In this document: positions 1-7,259 of the stretch, piece after piece
Layout: each line of letters begins with the position of its first letter
Position numbering within the stretch: the first letter of the stretch is position 1
Source: JBDREF01 sp043820045
Lineage (GTDB): Bacteria; Planctomycetota; Phycisphaerae; Sedimentisphaerales; Anaerobacaceae
DNA length: 10,868 nt
Assembly: GCA_043820045.1 (NCBI GenBank)
Contig: JBDREF010000241.1
Span: 1-10,868 of the forward strand
Reading direction: 5' to 3'
Notes under the pieces: model-generated
What the model was told of the DNA's origin: nothing
Database searches by the model: none
What the model saw: the letters and a program-made list of their open reading frames with translations, nothing else
Made by a program: the position numbers and the translations under genes

Positions 1-1
1 C

Positions 2-568
2 CTCGCCAGGGAAATGTCACCATATATGCGGTTTCGGCTGGATGGTGACATTGGCCCGCTCGTATCGGCGCTGCGGCAGAATGCCGAGGCTCTGCGGATA
101 AACTTCGAGGGTTACACAAGCGAAGTCCGCTACACCGACCGGGTGCTGCGATTCCCCTCGCTGTTCTCGGGCAATAACACTCTGGCAGAGCCCGCCGCGG
201 CAATCCACACGCCGGACCCGTCGCTGCTCTATTCGATGGTGACAGGCGATCCGGGCGACGCGGGATATTTCCCGCTGAACGCGGTCCGCTGGCTGACACC
301 GCCTCGTGACATCGCCGTGCTTGTCACCGAGTCGGCGGCCAATCGCTTTACGGCCGAGATGTTCAACTTCGACACGAATACGCGCTCGATGTCTGCCGAG
401 TTCTACCTGCTCGATCCGGGCAAATACAAACTCACCATTGAAGTGGGGCAAGGGCAGCAGCGCAAGTTATGGCGAAGCTACCAGTTCGCCGTAGAAGGGC
501 GAAGGGTGCGAGTCTATTCCGAACTGCCGGCTCACAGACTCTGCCGGCTGGAAATTCGTCCGGGTTAG
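2..568 (+). CDS. Unrecognised protein, C-terminal part (5' end outside window)
   Basis: I do not recognise this protein. The reading frame is open to the left edge of the window. The first methionine, at 14, has only a weak AGGG two bases upstream and no signal peptide follows it, so the gene most likely starts outside the window. The visible part (about 189 residues) has no membrane segment. Its last ~80 residues, with FYLLDPGKYKLTIEV and later YQFAVEGRRVRVYSEL, alternate polar and hydrophobic residues like a small beta-sandwich of the kind often appended to extracellular or carbohydrate-related proteins; this is a structural impression only. Codon use looks typical of the neighbours. The gene converges on the minus-strand operon, with 43 bases between its stop and the facing terminator. 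That it is coding is fairly sure; its function is unknown. Confidence 0.7.
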   Translation, partial: LAREMSPYMRFRLDGDIGPLVSALRQNAEALRINFEGYTSEVRYTDRVLRFPSLFSGNNTLAEPAAAIHTPDPSLLYSMVTGDPGDAGYFPLNAVRWLTPPRDIAVLVTESAANRFTAEMFNFDTNTRSMSAEFYLLDPGKYKLTIEVGQGQQRKLWRSYQFAVEGRRVRVYSELPAHRLCRLEIRPG

Positions 569-610
569 AGACAATCAGGAAGCAGGCGGCGGGATGACGG
601 TGGCAACAGC

Positions 611-712
611 GAAAAATAAAAAAGCCCCTGTGTGATAAGTGCGAGTGTATTCCTTTAATACGAATGTATTTTTTGCAGTTTTTGAAATACTCGCCTTTTG
701 CCTCACAGGGGC
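611..712 (-). terminator. Intrinsic terminator of the minus-strand operon, long hairpin
   Basis: On the minus strand a perfect 9-bp inverted repeat (GCCCCTGTG at 712-704, CACAGGGGC at 632-624) is followed directly by a T-rich tract (TTTTTTATTTTT), the classic layout of a rho-independent terminator. The 71-base loop is not empty. A second stem, GCGAGT/ACTCGC (694-689 with 646-641), lies inside it, and a 5-bp stem GTATT/AATAC (647-651 with 657-661) can form within that. The element lies downstream of the Clp N-domain gene and the possible small ORF, so it should end the operon that starts at 4227. On the plus strand the 3' side has no T-run, so the convergent gene ending at 568 is probably not terminated here. 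Confidence 0.7.
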
Positions 713-735
713 ACGCTGGTATATTTTCCCATTAT

Positions 736-933
736 TTACTTTTTAACAACTGTCTTGTCTGCAAGTGAATCGGCGTATTCTCCTGCCGGCCTTGAGCTTT
801 TCTTCGCCTCCTCGCAGAGCCGCCCCTCGCCTGCTTCAACACGGGCAAGAGCGCGGATGATACGGGCCTTCCTCGGCCTTTTCCGACAGCCCAAAGCTCC
901 AGGTTGACAGCTTTGCCATCTTCCCCAATACAC
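736..933 (-). CDS. Possible small basic protein or frameshifted gene remnant
   Basis: This 65-residue ORF starts with GTG at 933, preceded by GGGAGG (945-940) at a 6-base spacing, and stops 24 bases before the operon terminator. It is very basic (about 16 Lys/Arg), and its C-terminal two thirds, from RKARIIRALARVEAGEG on, look helical with coding-like codon use. The N-terminal 20 residues look poor. In the frame one base away, the upstream stretch (about 1064-880) gives better protein-like sequence, including PLVIGFKPGGSLCIGEDGK. Adding one A to the AAAA run near 878 would join the two good halves. It may therefore be a real small gene, a decayed gene with a one-base deletion, or a sequencing error. 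I recognise no family. The rest of the 569-1106 gap holds only the terminator. Confidence 0.25.
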   Translation of the reverse strand: MYWGRWQSCQPGALGCRKRPRKARIIRALARVEAGEGRLCEEAKKSSRPAGEYADSLADKTVVKK

Positions 934-1106
934 AGCGAGCCTCCCGGCTTAAACCCGATAACGAGCGGCGCCGGCGTCCGAAATTTTTTTGCAGATTCCG
1001 TAAAAAGCCTGGAAAAACCCTGCTTTTCTCCGCGAAAATGTTTTGTTATCCGCGTTCGCTGCATTAAAGTCGCTGCTCTTTCGAGACTGGCTTCGCATCC
1101 ATCGCG

Positions 1107-1535
1107 TCACTGCAAACCTGCTCGCACGTTTTCGATGTTGACGCCGAGGTTCGCAAGGACCTGGGCCGCTACGCCTTCGCTCTCTCGCAGCAGGCCTAAC
1201 AGAATATGTTCGGTCCCGATATAATCGTGGTCCAGCGCGATGGCCTCTTCGATTGCGTATTCAATGACTTTGACAGCGTGCGGCGTCTCCGGACGTTCGA
1301 CCTCCGCAGCCGGTTCCGGGGTGCCCTTTAGTTTGAGGATTTGCTCGATCTCAGTCAGCATCGCCTCGATGTCCACACCCCTGTCCCTCAGGATGGTCGC
1401 AGCCTTTCCGCTGCCTTCCTTGAGCAGGGCGAGAAAGATATGTTCCGTCCCTATGCGGTCGTGGCCGAATCGCAGGGCCTCCTCGTTGGCGAGTGTCATG
1501 ACCTTACGCGCACGTTCGGTAAAACGCTCAAACAT
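1107..1535 (-). CDS. Stand-alone Clp N-terminal domain protein (two Clp_N repeats, no ATPase)
   Basis: A 142-residue protein equivalent to the N-domain of ClpC/ClpA unfoldases. Two tandem Clp repeats are visible: residues 2-70 (FERFTERARKVMTLANEEA, IGTEHIFLALL) and about 85-142 (IGTEHILLGLL, LANLGVNIENVR), joined by a Pro/Glu-rich linker. No AAA+ module, Walker motif or ClpP-binding loop follows, so it cannot unfold substrates itself. In full-length ClpC this domain binds adaptors and substrates. Stand-alone versions such as mycobacterial ClpC2 and the plant ClpT proteins suggest adaptor, decoy or assembly roles. The start is firm: ATG at 1535 has GAGGGAGGT (1549-1541) 5 bases upstream. It begins 16 bases after the M14 peptidase stop, so the two are probably co-transcribed. 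The frame stays open for about 125 codons past its single TGA, but what follows does not resemble ClpC. Family assignment is very sure; role is inferred. Confidence 0.93.
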   Translation of the reverse strand: MFERFTERARKVMTLANEEALRFGHDRIGTEHIFLALLKEGSGKAATILRDRGVDIEAMLTEIEQILKLKGTPEPAAEVERPETPHAVKVIEYAIEEAIALDHDYIGTEHILLGLLRESEGVAAQVLANLGVNIENVRAGLQ

Positions 1536-1551
1536 CTTTGACCTCCCTCAA

Positions 1552-4227
1552 TCACATTCCAGTGACCTTGTCCGTTGTGCTGGAAAGGATGGCGTTGAAC
1601 AGCAGGCGGAATGTCCCGTGGGGCTGGCCGCGATGCTGGACGCCGAATCCGAAGAGAATGATTTTTCCGCCGCCGTATTTGACTTCGACGATTACCGGCT
1701 TGTCGGATATCAATTCTTCGCCCCTGATCCACCCGCTTTCCAGAAGGACCGTATCCGAGTATCGCGCGACTACGCGAGCGGGGAAACGCACCTCGGGGCT
1801 TCGCGGGTCCTTGTCCAGCTTTTTCGATTCTTCGGTCAGCTCGAACGCCTGCGACCTGGCGAAGTGGCCCGACACCCATTCGGGGCAGCCGTAGCCGACC
1901 GGATGCTCCCGGTCCACGCGGATGCGCAGTATCGAACCGGGGCAGAAGAACTCTTTCGATGGTTTGCCCCGCAGGATGTTGCGGACCGGGATGTTGAAGT
2001 GCTCTATCGGAAAATTGCACGAGTTGTCAATGCAGATTAGAGTCCCGCCGTCCTGCACGAAGTCCTGCAGCGCGACGATTCCTTCCGAGCCGATCCCGCC
2101 GACGTACTGCGGCTCGGTCGTATCCACGCCACGACCCCTGACAATCGAGCCGGAGCTGACGGACGGCAGGAGCAGGCAGTCGTATCGTTCCCGCAGATTT
2201 CCGGCCCGGATTTCGGCGTTGTGCAGAGAGGTATAGGAGAACTCGAAATTATCCAGCACCAGCCTGGTCCAGCCTTCGTCTGCGCTTGCCGTCCACGGCT
2301 GGTATAGGCCCAGGCGCGGCGGCGATACGCTCTGAAGCGCCGTCTTGACCTGCGGATATTCCTGGGGTACTGCGACAAGCTCCGTGGAAATCCCTTCGAG
2401 CAGTTCCGGCACTGCTGCGGCCGCATTGTTCGCATCGGGTATGAACACCGAGCCGCACGGCATCTCCACGCCGGTTATGTCTTTCCATCCGTCCGGCGAA
2501 GAAACAGTATGGAATCCGATGCCCGCCTTGAACAAGCGGTTGATAAGGCGATAGTTGTCGTTGGCGCCGGCCCTGACGGCATAGCCGCCTGCTTCTTGCG
2601 GCGAGCCTGTCACCTTACCCTTTGGCAGCGTCACCGTACCGAGTTCTTGCGAGTCCGCCTCGAAAGGCTGATTCACGCTGATGGTGCGCACGCCCATTTG
2701 CAGGGGCAGCGTCCAGCCGGCCGTATCGTACGGGGCTTCGGGCGGACCGCCGGGATAGCTTGACCGGTCCGGGTACACCTGACGCTCCATCATGTCGTTC
2801 AGGTGAGCGCGGTACGGCTGCGAGCAATAGAGGATGTAAGTTCCCGCCGGATAGCGCACGCCGTCGGCGAGAAATTTGGCCCGGGCCTGGTGCACCTCGA
2901 CCCCGGTTGCGTGCAGAATCGAGAGCATTTCCGCAGCGGTTCGAGCGTCGGTTTGGTCCGGAGGGACCAGCCACGCGAACGGCGGCTCGGTCTTGCCCTT
3001 TTCTATCGCGTCGCGAGCCTGCTTGATTGTGTTGCTCTTGATCAGGTCGTGATACCTTGCCGCTAATGTGAAAAGGCTCATGCAGGCGATTTTTTCGTAA
3101 TCGACGATGTCACGCAGCCGCCACCAGCCGCCGGGCCACGGCTCGGGGAAGTTGGTTGCGATGGCGTAGTTGGGCATGCCTCGCGAGCCGCCTCGAAGCT
3201 CGCTCTTGCGCTGGAAGACGGGCGAGGCGATCAATACGCTCGCCGCTTCGGTGAGTATGCCCGTTATGTTGTGCCGGTACGCCGTAGTGCGAAAACCTCC
3301 CTGCCACCAGTTGTCGTACATCGCGCTGTTGAGAATGCCTTTCTTGCCTTCGCGCGTCAGTGCGGCCGCCATGTGTCCGCCAATGATGAGCATCATGTGG
3401 TCGTTCAGCGGATGGACGTTCGGGTTCTTCGGGTCGAAAAAAGGCGGTACGAAAAGCCTCGCCCCCGAATTGCCCATCTGGTGAATGTCGTACACGATGT
3501 TGGGCAGCCACTGGTCGTAGATTACCCGCGTCACCAGCCGGGTCTCGATAAGGTTGAGCATGAACCAGTCGCGATTGTTGTCGTGGCCGGCGTATTTCTG
3601 GTAGAGCCACGGCATACCTGTCCCTTCCCAGGGTTTGCCCAATGAGCGCTCGTACCAGTCGATGACCTTGTCGAGGCCGTTGGGGTTGGCACTGGGTATC
3701 AGCACGATTACCGTGTGCTTTAGTATCGCCTTGATCTCGGGCGATGTTCCCGTTGCCAGATCGTAAAGCAGCTCCATCGCCATCTGGCTGGAGGCGATCT
3801 CCGTCGAATGCAGGTTGCAGTTGACCAGTACGACGACCTTGGCGTTCGCGACCAGGTCGTTTTCGTGCTGTTCATCTTTGATCAATCGCGGGTCGGCGAT
3901 TTGCCTGGCGCCGGCCATTACCTTCTCTATGCGCTGCGGCGAGGCGTCATCAGTGATCTCGGCAATTATCATCTGTTGCCCCTCGGTGGTCAAACCGATT
4001 TCGCGCACGTTTACGCGCTGAGAATTTGCGGCCACGTGTTTGAAGTACTCGCGAATCTTTTCGTAGCGTGCGAGCTTGTAGTCGGCGCCGACCTCGTGAC
4101 CTATAATCGCCTCCGGCCGCTGAACCTCCGACTTTGGGCCCAGGGCCGCGACGGCACAACCGGGGTTGAACAATAGAAATGCTGCAATCAGCACAACAGT
4201 GGCGGCAAACTGGTTCTTGTGCTCCAT
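1552..4227 (-). CDS. Exported M14-family zinc carboxypeptidase with GATase-like C-terminal domain
   Basis: An 891-residue secreted or periplasmic metallopeptidase. A hydrophobic signal peptide spans residues 5-28, with AVA|A as the likely cleavage site. The nearby NPGC is a poor lipobox. The peptidase domain (about 40-400) carries the M14 signature: zinc ligands H140 and E143 in NLHSTE, third ligand H249 in YDIHQMG, a candidate substrate-binding R219 in GHDNNRDW, and the general-base Glu E327 in ILTEAAS. The family removes C-terminal residues from peptides. Residues about 635-891 (YDCLLLPS, FVQDGGTLICID, then GGGKIILFGFGVQHRGQ) resemble the class I glutamine amidotransferase-like fold seen at the C-terminus of many large bacterial M14 proteins, probably non-catalytic. 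GTG at 4233 is only 2 bases from the Shine-Dalgarno, so ATG at 4227 is preferred. It heads an operon with the Clp N-domain gene. Substrate unknown. Confidence 0.93.
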   Translation of the reverse strand: MEHKNQFAATVVLIAAFLLFNPGCAVAALGPKSEVQRPEAIIGHEVGADYKLARYEKIREYFKHVAANSQRVNVREIGLTTEGQQMIIAEITDDASPQRIEKVMAGARQIADPRLIKDEQHENDLVANAKVVVLVNCNLHSTEIASSQMAMELLYDLATGTSPEIKAILKHTVIVLIPSANPNGLDKVIDWYERSLGKPWEGTGMPWLYQKYAGHDNNRDWFMLNLIETRLVTRVIYDQWLPNIVYDIHQMGNSGARLFVPPFFDPKNPNVHPLNDHMMLIIGGHMAAALTREGKKGILNSAMYDNWWQGGFRTTAYRHNITGILTEAASVLIASPVFQRKSELRGGSRGMPNYAIATNFPEPWPGGWWRLRDIVDYEKIACMSLFTLAARYHDLIKSNTIKQARDAIEKGKTEPPFAWLVPPDQTDARTAAEMLSILHATGVEVHQARAKFLADGVRYPAGTYILYCSQPYRAHLNDMMERQVYPDRSSYPGGPPEAPYDTAGWTLPLQMGVRTISVNQPFEADSQELGTVTLPKGKVTGSPQEAGGYAVRAGANDNYRLINRLFKAGIGFHTVSSPDGWKDITGVEMPCGSVFIPDANNAAAAVPELLEGISTELVAVPQEYPQVKTALQSVSPPRLGLYQPWTASADEGWTRLVLDNFEFSYTSLHNAEIRAGNLRERYDCLLLPSVSSGSIVRGRGVDTTEPQYVGGIGSEGIVALQDFVQDGGTLICIDNSCNFPIEHFNIPVRNILRGKPSKEFFCPGSILRIRVDREHPVGYGCPEWVSGHFARSQAFELTEESKKLDKDPRSPEVRFPARVVARYSDTVLLESGWIRGEELISDKPVIVEVKYGGGKIILFGFGVQHRGQPHGTFRLLFNAILSSTTDKVTGM

Positions 4228-4235
4228 ATACACAA

Positions 4236-4244
4236 CTCCTTTCC
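4236..4244 (-). promoter_or_regulatory. Shine-Dalgarno that decides the M14 peptidase start
   Basis: On the minus strand GGAAAGGAG lies 8 bases upstream of ATG 4227 but only 2 bases upstream of the in-frame GTG at 4233. The spacing favours ATG 4227, which also puts the charged n-region and hydrophobic core of the signal peptide at the expected distance from the N-terminus. Confidence 0.75.
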
Positions 4245-4318
4245 ATTCGACTGCGATCAGGACAAGAATTTAGCATCTGGCGTAAGCCATCCCATAGCGG
4301 ACTTCGGTTTCTCTCAGC

Positions 4319-4341
4319 AGAAGCCTTTGACCTTTGCTTCT
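4319..4341 (-). repeat. Small inverted repeat in the M14 gene leader
   Basis: AGAAGC (4319-4324) and GCTTCT (4336-4341) are perfect complements separated by 11 bases. They lie about 90 bases upstream of the peptidase start, inside the probable 5' leader of the minus-strand operon. No T-tract follows, so it is not a terminator. It could be a weak mRNA hairpin or an operator. No convincing minus-strand promoter was found in this region. Confidence 0.3.
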
Positions 4342-4393
4342 TGATTTTGTATCAGGACAGGATATCAAATCCCCCAGCCGGATACGACTAATT

Positions 4394-4426
4394 TTGTACA
4401 ATTTCTTGCCCATTCATTTGCCCATT
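4394..4426. repeat. Palindrome and 12-base-period repeat at a promoter
   Basis: The 8-base palindrome TTGTACAA (4394-4401) is followed by two copies of TTGCCCATT (4406-4414 and 4418-4426) exactly 12 bases apart. The second copy overlaps the first bases of the -35 box at 4425. A same-face pair of half-sites next to a -35 box is a layout used by some transcription factors, but no specific regulator can be named. Confidence 0.35.
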
Positions 4427-4453
4427 GAATCGGTGTAGTCTATTGGATACAAT
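4425..4453 (+). promoter_or_regulatory. Sigma70-like promoter for the PEP/pyruvate-binding gene
   Basis: TTGAAT (4425-4430), a 17-base spacer and TACAAT (4448-4453) match the housekeeping consensus at 4 of 6 and 5 of 6 positions. Transcription would start near 4460 and give a leader of about 70 bases before ATG 4532. It is the only good match found upstream of that gene. Confidence 0.65.
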
Positions 4454-4531
4454 ACACGACGTAAACGCAGGAAGGAATATGGCCATGTAATCAGTTATGA
4501 GACGGCGGGTCGTTTTGTTCGATTGAGGTCA

Positions 4532-7150
4532 ATGAAAGACGATAAAACTTCACAAGCAAGTACAGGGCTGCCGGCGCTGGACGGAATACTCCACGGCATC
4601 CGGCCGGGAGATAACATCGTATGGCAGGTGGATTCCATAGATGATTACATCCCCTTCGTCGAGTCGTTCGTGGCAAGCGCAAAGTTCAGGGCGGCGAAAC
4701 TCGTCTATTTTCGTTTCGCCAAACACGCCGAGCTTGTTCGTAAAGATACGGGTGCGCAAATCCATTACCTTTATCCCGAATCCGGATTCGAGGCGTTCAT
4801 CGGCAGAATCCACGAGGTCATTAAGCGCACCGGCCGGGGCGGATACTATGTCTTCGATTCCCTCTCGGAATTGGCCATGGAATGCTACAGCGAGCGCATG
4901 CTCGGCAACTTTTTCAGACTCACGTGTCCCTACCTCAGCGAGCTTGAGACGGTTGCTTATTTTGCCGTACTGAGGGATTATCATTCGTATCATGCAGCAT
5001 TGCCCATCGCACAGACAACGCAGCTTCTTCTCGATGTCCACAGGCACGAAGGGAAGATTTACGTTCATCCTTTGAAGGTCCATCAGCGGCATTCGCCCAC
5101 CATGTTCATGCTCCATGCCTGGGAAGGCGACGATTTTGTTCCGGTCACGGAAAGCTCCGCTATCTCGGATATACTGACATCGGCGCCGTGGCCCGGCTTG
5201 CAGTCTGCCTCCTATCGTATGGTGGGCATGTGGGACCGCCGGTTCATACAGGCGGAGGAACTTCTGGAATCTTTCAACCGCGGGGAATGTTCCGCCGAGA
5301 CAATCGAGCAGGTTTTCCATCGCCAACTGAGGCAGATAATCTCCCGTGACGAGCGAATTCTTCGCCTGGCGGAAAAGTACCTGTCCCTGTCGGACCTGAT
5401 TTATTTCTGGAAGCGCCTTATCGGCTCCGGGCTGGTGGGTGGCAAGACTGTCGGTATGCTGCTCGGCCGTGCCATTCTTGAGAAAAGTGACAGCCGGTGG
5501 GCCGAACTGCTCGAGTCTCACGATTCTTTCTTCATCGGCTCGGACATCTTCTATTCTTTCCTGGTCGAGAACGGCTGCTGGGTGATACGGCAGAACCAGA
5601 AGGACCCCGCCACTTTGCTTGACGGCGCCGAAGAGGCGCGCCGGCGCATCAGCCGTGGGAGATTCCCCGATTTTATCATCGCGCGGTTCTCGGATATGCT
5701 GGATTATTTCGGCCAGTCTCCCATTATCGTTCGGTCCAGCAGTCTTTTGGAGGACAATTTCGGCAACAGTTTTTCCGGCAAGTACGAAAGCGTTTTCTGC
5801 GCCAACCAGGGGACCCAGCAGAACCGTCTCGAAGAATTCCTCCATGCAGTGCGGTTCATTTACGCCAGCAGCATGAGTGAAGAGGCACTCGTTTATCGCG
5901 CCGAGCGAGGTGTTCTCGAACGGGATGAACAGATGGCCCTTCTGGTCCAGCGAGTCTCCGGCAAGCCGTACGGGAGTCTTTTCTTTCCCCAGCTTGCCGG
6001 CGTCGGTCTTTCGTATAATCCTTATGTCTGGGACGAAAGCATCGATCCGGAAGCGGGAATCCTGAGAGTCGTCTTCGGGCTTGGCACCAGGGCCGTCAAT
6101 CGGTCCGATGATGATTATACGCGTGTGGTCGCTCTGAATGCTCCGGACAAACGCCCCGAGGCGGGGTTCGACCAGGTGGCGCGGTACGCGCAAAGACGAA
6201 TGGATATGATAAACCTCGAAGAAAACCGCCTTGCCTCCGGTTACTTTGTCGATGTTGCCGGGCAGATGGCCGGATTAGCCGTCGAGATGTTCGCCTCCGC
6301 TGACAGAGCTGCGGAACGGCAGGCCCGGCGAGGCCAAAAGGGCGACCGCCGTCACTGGGTGCTCACCTTCGATAAGCTATTCTCCGGCACAGACTTCATA
6401 AGAAATATGCGCGACATGCTCGAAACCCTCAGAAAGACCTACGACTACCATGTCGATATCGAGTTTACCGCGAACTTCTCAAGCGACGGCAGTTACAAAA
6501 TCAACCTGGTGCAGTGCCGGCCGCTTCAAATCAAGGTGGGTAAACCTGTGGCCGGTCCCTTTCCTCACGTCGAGAAAGAGAACCTGATAATGGAGGCGCA
6601 CGGCGGCATTATCGGCCAGAGCAGGACATTAGCCATCGACCGTATCATCTATGTGGTGCCGTCGGTCTATGGACATCTGCCCGATAGAGACCGTTACGCC
6701 GTCGCTCGCCTGATTGGGAAACTGACCCATATCGAGATGCACGGCGATGCAAAGACCATCATGCTGCTCGGGCCCGGCCGCTGGGGGACGAGTACGCCTT
6801 CGCTGGGGGTGCCGGTGTCCTTTGCCGAGATAAACACGGTCTGCGTAGTTTGCGAGATGGACACGATGCACGAAGGCCTGGTGCCGGACCTTTCGCTTGG
6901 GACGCACTTCTTCAACGACCTCGTTGAGAAGGATATGCTCTATATAGGTTTCTCCGGTTCGAAGAAACAGAACGTTCTCAACAGTAAGCTTCTGGATGAA
7001 ATGCCGAACAGGCTGGTTGAGTTGCTTGCGGAGGCGTCCGCATCAGCTCAAGCGGTGCGCGTTATCGACGCCCCCGAGCCGGGGAGATTCGTTTTAATCG
7101 CAGACCATGTGAGACAAACGGTCATGGTATATATCGACAGGGAACAATAG
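4532..7150 (+). CDS. PEP/pyruvate-binding (PPDK-type ATP-grasp) protein with RecA/KaiC-like N-terminus
   Basis: An 872-residue, apparently cytoplasmic protein. Residues about 8-200 open with TGLPALDGILHGIRPGDNI, the usual lead-in of KaiC/RadA-type ATPases, but the Walker A Gly-Lys-Thr/Ser is absent, so this domain looks degenerate. Residues about 295-668 are a PPDK_N ATP-grasp domain: GLVGGKTVGM (K305), IIVRSSSLLEDNFGNSFSGK (R401), LVQRVSG (Q473, R474) and the closing DIEF...LVQCRPLQI (E643, Q661, R663). PEP synthase and PPDK also need a swivelling phosphohistidine domain and a PEP/pyruvate barrel; neither is present. The last 200 residues are unassigned, with GPGRWGTSTPSLGVPVSF and GTHFFNDLVEKDMLYIGF. 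It probably binds or hydrolyses ATP; the acceptor is unknown. ATG 4532 has GAGG 3 bases upstream; an in-frame TTG at 4523 is the alternative. It appears monocistronic. Confidence 0.88.
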   Translation: MKDDKTSQASTGLPALDGILHGIRPGDNIVWQVDSIDDYIPFVESFVASAKFRAAKLVYFRFAKHAELVRKDTGAQIHYLYPESGFEAFIGRIHEVIKRTGRGGYYVFDSLSELAMECYSERMLGNFFRLTCPYLSELETVAYFAVLRDYHSYHAALPIAQTTQLLLDVHRHEGKIYVHPLKVHQRHSPTMFMLHAWEGDDFVPVTESSAISDILTSAPWPGLQSASYRMVGMWDRRFIQAEELLESFNRGECSAETIEQVFHRQLRQIISRDERILRLAEKYLSLSDLIYFWKRLIGSGLVGGKTVGMLLGRAILEKSDSRWAELLESHDSFFIGSDIFYSFLVENGCWVIRQNQKDPATLLDGAEEARRRISRGRFPDFIIARFSDMLDYFGQSPIIVRSSSLLEDNFGNSFSGKYESVFCANQGTQQNRLEEFLHAVRFIYASSMSEEALVYRAERGVLERDEQMALLVQRVSGKPYGSLFFPQLAGVGLSYNPYVWDESIDPEAGILRVVFGLGTRAVNRSDDDYTRVVALNAPDKRPEAGFDQVARYAQRRMDMINLEENRLASGYFVDVAGQMAGLAVEMFASADRAAERQARRGQKGDRRHWVLTFDKLFSGTDFIRNMRDMLETLRKTYDYHVDIEFTANFSSDGSYKINLVQCRPLQIKVGKPVAGPFPHVEKENLIMEAHGGIIGQSRTLAIDRIIYVVPSVYGHLPDRDRYAVARLIGKLTHIEMHGDAKTIMLLGPGRWGTSTPSLGVPVSFAEINTVCVVCEMDTMHEGLVPDLSLGTHFFNDLVEKDMLYIGFSGSKKQNVLNSKLLDEMPNRLVELLAEASASAQAVRVIDAPEPGRFVLIADHVRQTVMVYIDREQ

Positions 7151-7182
7151 AGTCTCAGTACCGCCACAGGTGTCATTCGGAC

Positions 7183-7211
7183 TTGAATGAATATGGTTTG
7201 TCAATTATGAT
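7183..7211 (+). promoter_or_regulatory. Sigma70-like promoter for the broken DegT-family gene
   Basis: TTGAAT (7183-7188), a 17-base spacer and TATGAT (7206-7211) form a good match, with a predicted start near 7218 and a 42-base leader. The promoter and the strong Shine-Dalgarno GGAGGTG (7246-7252, 7 bases before ATG) are both intact although the gene downstream is not, which fits recent inactivation. Confidence 0.6.
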
Positions 7212-7259
7212 GGTCGGCGGTCGGCAAATGCGAATTTACGAATTTGGAGGTGTTGTACC

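Noticed and set aside
1065..1109. TGA at the end of the Clp N-domain gene as a recoded or readthrough codon, with about 125 open codons beyond
   Set aside because: The downstream translation does not continue ClpC, no selenocysteine-type hairpin is evident, and the 142-residue product ends at a natural domain boundary.
1240..2040. 266-codon plus-strand open frame across the Clp N-domain gene and the end of the M14 gene
   Set aside because: It lies antisense to two confidently assigned genes and spans their junction; the sequence is Ser/Arg-rich and unlike any family.
4221..4233. GTG at 4233 as the M14 peptidase start
   Set aside because: Only 2 bases separate it from the Shine-Dalgarno, against 8 for ATG 4227.
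4550..6193. Long 547-codon open frame on the minus strand inside the PEP/pyruvate-binding gene
   Set aside because: It is fully antisense to a gene with clear family motifs, has no recognisable domain of its own, and is explained by codon bias in GC-rich coding DNA.
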